Part shown: piece by piece, positions 46,177-48,587 of the stretch
Layout: every line of letters starts with the position of its first letter
Numbering within the stretch: position 1 is the stretch's first letter
NCBI GenBank assembly: GCA_009699015.1
Contig: WLOY01000006.1
Span: 1-48,587 of the forward strand
From: Actinomycetota bacterium
Lineage (GTDB): Bacteria > Actinomycetota > Actinomycetes > S36-B12
Reading direction: 5' to 3'
Length of the DNA stretch: 48,587 nt
Program-made: the position numbers and the translations under genes
Notes under the pieces: model-generated
The model's input: only the letters and a program-made list of their open reading frames with translations
What the model was told of the DNA's origin: nothing
The model's database searches: none

Positions 46177-47055
46177 TCAGATGGTTGCATGGATGACGTC
46201 CCCAGCGGTGATGGACACGAGGTTTCCTTCCGAAATGATCCGCAGGTGACCGTCATCGTCGATGGCCACTGCCTCCCCGCGCACCATCCGGCCGCCAGGC
46301 ATGGAGACGTCGACCGTCCGGCCGAGGGTGACGCACGCTGCCCGATAGTCGCCTTCCAGCCCCGGATCTGCTTTGCGCCACTGCGCAAGGCGCGCCACCA
46401 GATGACGGAGGATTGCGACGAGAAGCGCCTCCCGGTCGACTGGGCCGCCCTCGACGAGCAGGGAGGTCGCTTGCGGGGTGGGCAGTTCCTGCTGGGTGAG
46501 CCAGACGTTGACGCCGATGCCGATGATGACGGCCTCGCCGCCCGGAGCGTCCGGCGACCCGCACGCCTCCGAGAGGATGCCGCCGAGCTTTCGCATGCCC
46601 GGGCCCGAGCCGGCTGCCCCCGCGGGCGGCGACCCGGGAGCCGTATCCGCCCCGGTCGCCATGAGGTCATTCGGCCACTTCAATCCCACGGGAACCCGTC
46701 CGAGCTCTCTCATGGCATCGCGAGCCGCAAGGCCGGCGAGGAGCGACAGCCAGCCCCATCGCGACCTCGGCACCTCACCCGGCCTCACGAGGACCGACAT
46801 CCACAGCCCGGCCGACGGTGGGCTCACCCATTCCCGGCCCTGCCTGCCCCGGCCTGCCGTCTGCTCCTCCGCCACCACGCAGGTCCCCTCCGGGGCGTCG
46901 GACTGCACGAGCCGTGCCACCTCGGCATTCGTCGAGGTGGTCGTCTCGAGGATGATGGGCATCGGCACGGGCCACCCCGCATCGGCGAGCAACGTTGCCA
47001 TTCGGCTGCGATCCAAGCCGGTACGGTCGACGGACCCAGAACGTTCGATAGACAT
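46177..47055 (-). CDS. birA: Biotin--[acetyl-CoA-carboxylase] ligase
   Basis: ETTTSTNAEVARL...VVAEEQTAGRGRQGREWVSP...VGLKWPNDLM. Confidence 0.94.
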   Translation of the reverse strand: MSIERSGSVDRTGLDRSRMATLLADAGWPVPMPIILETTTSTNAEVARLVQSDAPEGTCVVAEEQTAGRGRQGREWVSPPSAGLWMSVLVRPGEVPRSRWGWLSLLAGLAARDAMRELGRVPVGLKWPNDLMATGADTAPGSPPAGAAGSGPGMRKLGGILSEACGSPDAPGGEAVIIGIGVNVWLTQQELPTPQATSLLVEGGPVDREALLVAILRHLVARLAQWRKADPGLEGDYRAACVTLGRTVDVSMPGGRMVRGEAVAIDDDGHLRIISEGNLVSITAGDVIHATI

Positions 47056-47090
47056 GCTCACGCAACTAAAGTACGCCTGACCGAGGAGGA

Positions 47091-48587
47091 ATGATGAGTG
47101 CTGTGACCGTTCAGGACGGACAAGCTGGTCCGGATCGCCGATCGACCGCGGGCAAGGCCGAGGTCCTTGCCGAGAAGCGGGCCGAGGCGGTCGGACGGCG
47201 CGCCGCGGCCGTCGACAAGCAGCACGCCAAGGGCAAGATGACCGCGATGGAGCGGATCGAAGCCCTCCTGGATCCACTGTCGTTCCAGCAGCTCGACGGC
47301 CTCGCCCGTCACCGCTCCCACGACTTCGGCCAGGAGAAGAACCGCCCCTACGGCGACGGCGTCATCACCGGCTACGGCACGATCGACGGCCGCCCGGTCT
47401 GCGTCTTCGCCCAGGACTTCACTGTCTTCGGCGGGTCGCTCGGCGAGGTCTTCGGGGAGAAGATCGTCAAGGTCATGGACCTCGCGCTCAAGACCGGCTG
47501 CCCCCTCATCGGTCTGAACGACTCAGGCGGGGCCCGCATTCAGGAGGGTGTCGCATCGCTCGGGCTCTACGGCGAGATCTTCCGGCGCAACGTCCAGGCA
47601 TCCGGGGTCATCCCGCAGATCTCGCTCATCATGGGCCCGTGCGCCGGCGGCGCCGTCTACTCCCCCGCGATCACCGACTTCATCGTCATGGTCGACAAGA
47701 CCTCGCACATGTTCATCACCGGCCCTGACGTCATCAAGACGGTCACCGGCGAGGACGTCGCGATGGAGGAGCTCGGCGGGGGCGTCACGCACAACCAGAA
47801 GTCCGGGGTCGCCCACTACAACGCCGCCGATGAGGAGGACGCCCTCGACTATCTGCGGGCGCTGCTCTCCTACCTGCCGAGCAACAACCTCGAGGACCCG
47901 CCCATCTTCGAGGGCGAGGCTGACCTCGAGATCAGCGAGGCCGACTACGAGCTCGACACGCTCATCCCGGACTCGCCGAACCAGCCCTACGACATGCACC
48001 GCCTCATCGAGCACCTCATGGACGACGGCGAGTTCCTCGAGACTCAGTCGCTGTTCGCGCCGAACATCATCTGCGGGTTCGGCCGGGTCGAGGGGCACTC
48101 GGTCGGGGTCGTCGCGAACCAGCCGATGCAGTTCGCCGGCACCCTGGACATCTCTGCGTCGGAGAAGGCCGCGAGATTCGTCCGAACCTGCGATGCGTTC
48201 AACATCCCGGTCATCACCCTCGTCGACGTCCCCGGCTTCCTGCCCGGCACCGACCAGGAGTGGGACGGCATCATCCGCCGCGGCGCGAAGCTCATCTACG
48301 CCTATGCCGAGGCCACCGTTCCGCTCGTCACGCTCATCACCCGCAAGGCATACGGCGGCGCGTACGACGTCATGGGCTCGAAGCATCTGGGCGCCGACAT
48401 CAACCTTGCCTGGCCGACCGCGGAGATCGCCGTCATGGGCGGCCAGGGCGCCGTCAACATCCTGTACCGAAAGGAGCTCGCCGCCGCCGATGACCCCGCC
48501 GCGGAGCGGACCCGGCTCCTCGAGGAGTACCAGGACACCCTCGCGAACCCCTATGTCGCGGCCGAGCGGGGCTACATCGACCGGGTG
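47091..48587 (+). CDS. Acyl-CoA/propionyl-CoA carboxylase beta subunit, truncated at right window edge
   Basis: From ATG 47091 after gaggagga: [11 protein letters not shown]...[15 protein letters not shown]...[20 protein letters not shown]...[20 protein letters not shown]; open to the last base; absent from ORF track. Probable accD5/pccB. Confidence 0.95.
   Translation, partial: MMSAVTVQDGQAGPDRRSTAGKAEVLAEKRAEAVGRRAAAVDKQHAKGKMTAMERIEALLDPLSFQQLDGLARHRSHDFGQEKNRPYGDGVITGYGTIDGRPVCVFAQDFTVFGGSLGEVFGEKIVKVMDLALKTGCPLIGLNDSGGARIQEGVASLGLYGEIFRRNVQASGVIPQISLIMGPCAGGAVYSPAITDFIVMVDKTSHMFITGPDVIKTVTGEDVAMEELGGGVTHNQKSGVAHYNAADEEDALDYLRALLSYLPSNNLEDPPIFEGEADLEISEADYELDTLIPDSPNQPYDMHRLIEHLMDDGEFLETQSLFAPNIICGFGRVEGHSVGVVANQPMQFAGTLDISASEKAARFVRTCDAFNIPVITLVDVPGFLPGTDQEWDGIIRRGAKLIYAYAEATVPLVTLITRKAYGGAYDVMGSKHLGADINLAWPTAEIAVMGGQGAVNILYRKELAAADDPAAERTRLLEEYQDTLANPYVAAERGYIDRV

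Noticed and set aside
47523-48386. 287-aa minus-strand ORF
   Set aside because: Antisense to the clear carboxylase beta subunit; composition typical of GC-rich shadow ORFs.
1-48587. tRNA/rRNA genes, CRISPR arrays, transposases or phage genes
   Set aside because: None recognised by eye; small ncRNAs cannot be excluded without covariance searches.

Overview
High-GC actinobacterial chromosome segment. About 39 genes are supported, including two edge-truncated genes missing from the ORF track. The core gene order resembles the M. tuberculosis Rv3258c-Rv3280 neighbourhood: DUF3499, DUF5719, large GT2, whiB2-like, fbiA, fbiB, mannose-1-P guanylyltransferase, TIGR03089, LCP, purE, purK, GtrA, PH-domain, birA, accD5/pccB. 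Two large blocks sit inside this order. The first (8.9-16.5 kb) is a heme-copper oxidase operon: cupredoxin, COX2, COX1, COX3, CopD and a 2-TM protein, with a divergent CtaG. Its COX1 appears to lack the K-channel Lys. The second (23.7-41.2 kb) looks like a phosphopolyol/teichoic-like surface glycopolymer locus: glycosyltransferases, two CDP-alcohol phosphatidyltransferases, a LicC-like nucleotidyltransferase, glycerophosphotransferase-like proteins, a sulfotransferase-like protein, an ABC-2 exporter and UDP-glucose dehydrogenase. The most striking feature is that the exporter's ABC ATPase keeps the Wzt-like framework but has substitutions in Walker A, signature, Walker B, D-loop and H-loop. 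Several other proteins in the same locus also have altered catalytic motifs. A pair of 66-nt inverted, ~89% identical intergenic repeats flanks purE-purK-GtrA, and both copies lie between convergent genes. All motif comparisons were made by eye against remembered family consensus sequences; no searches were run.
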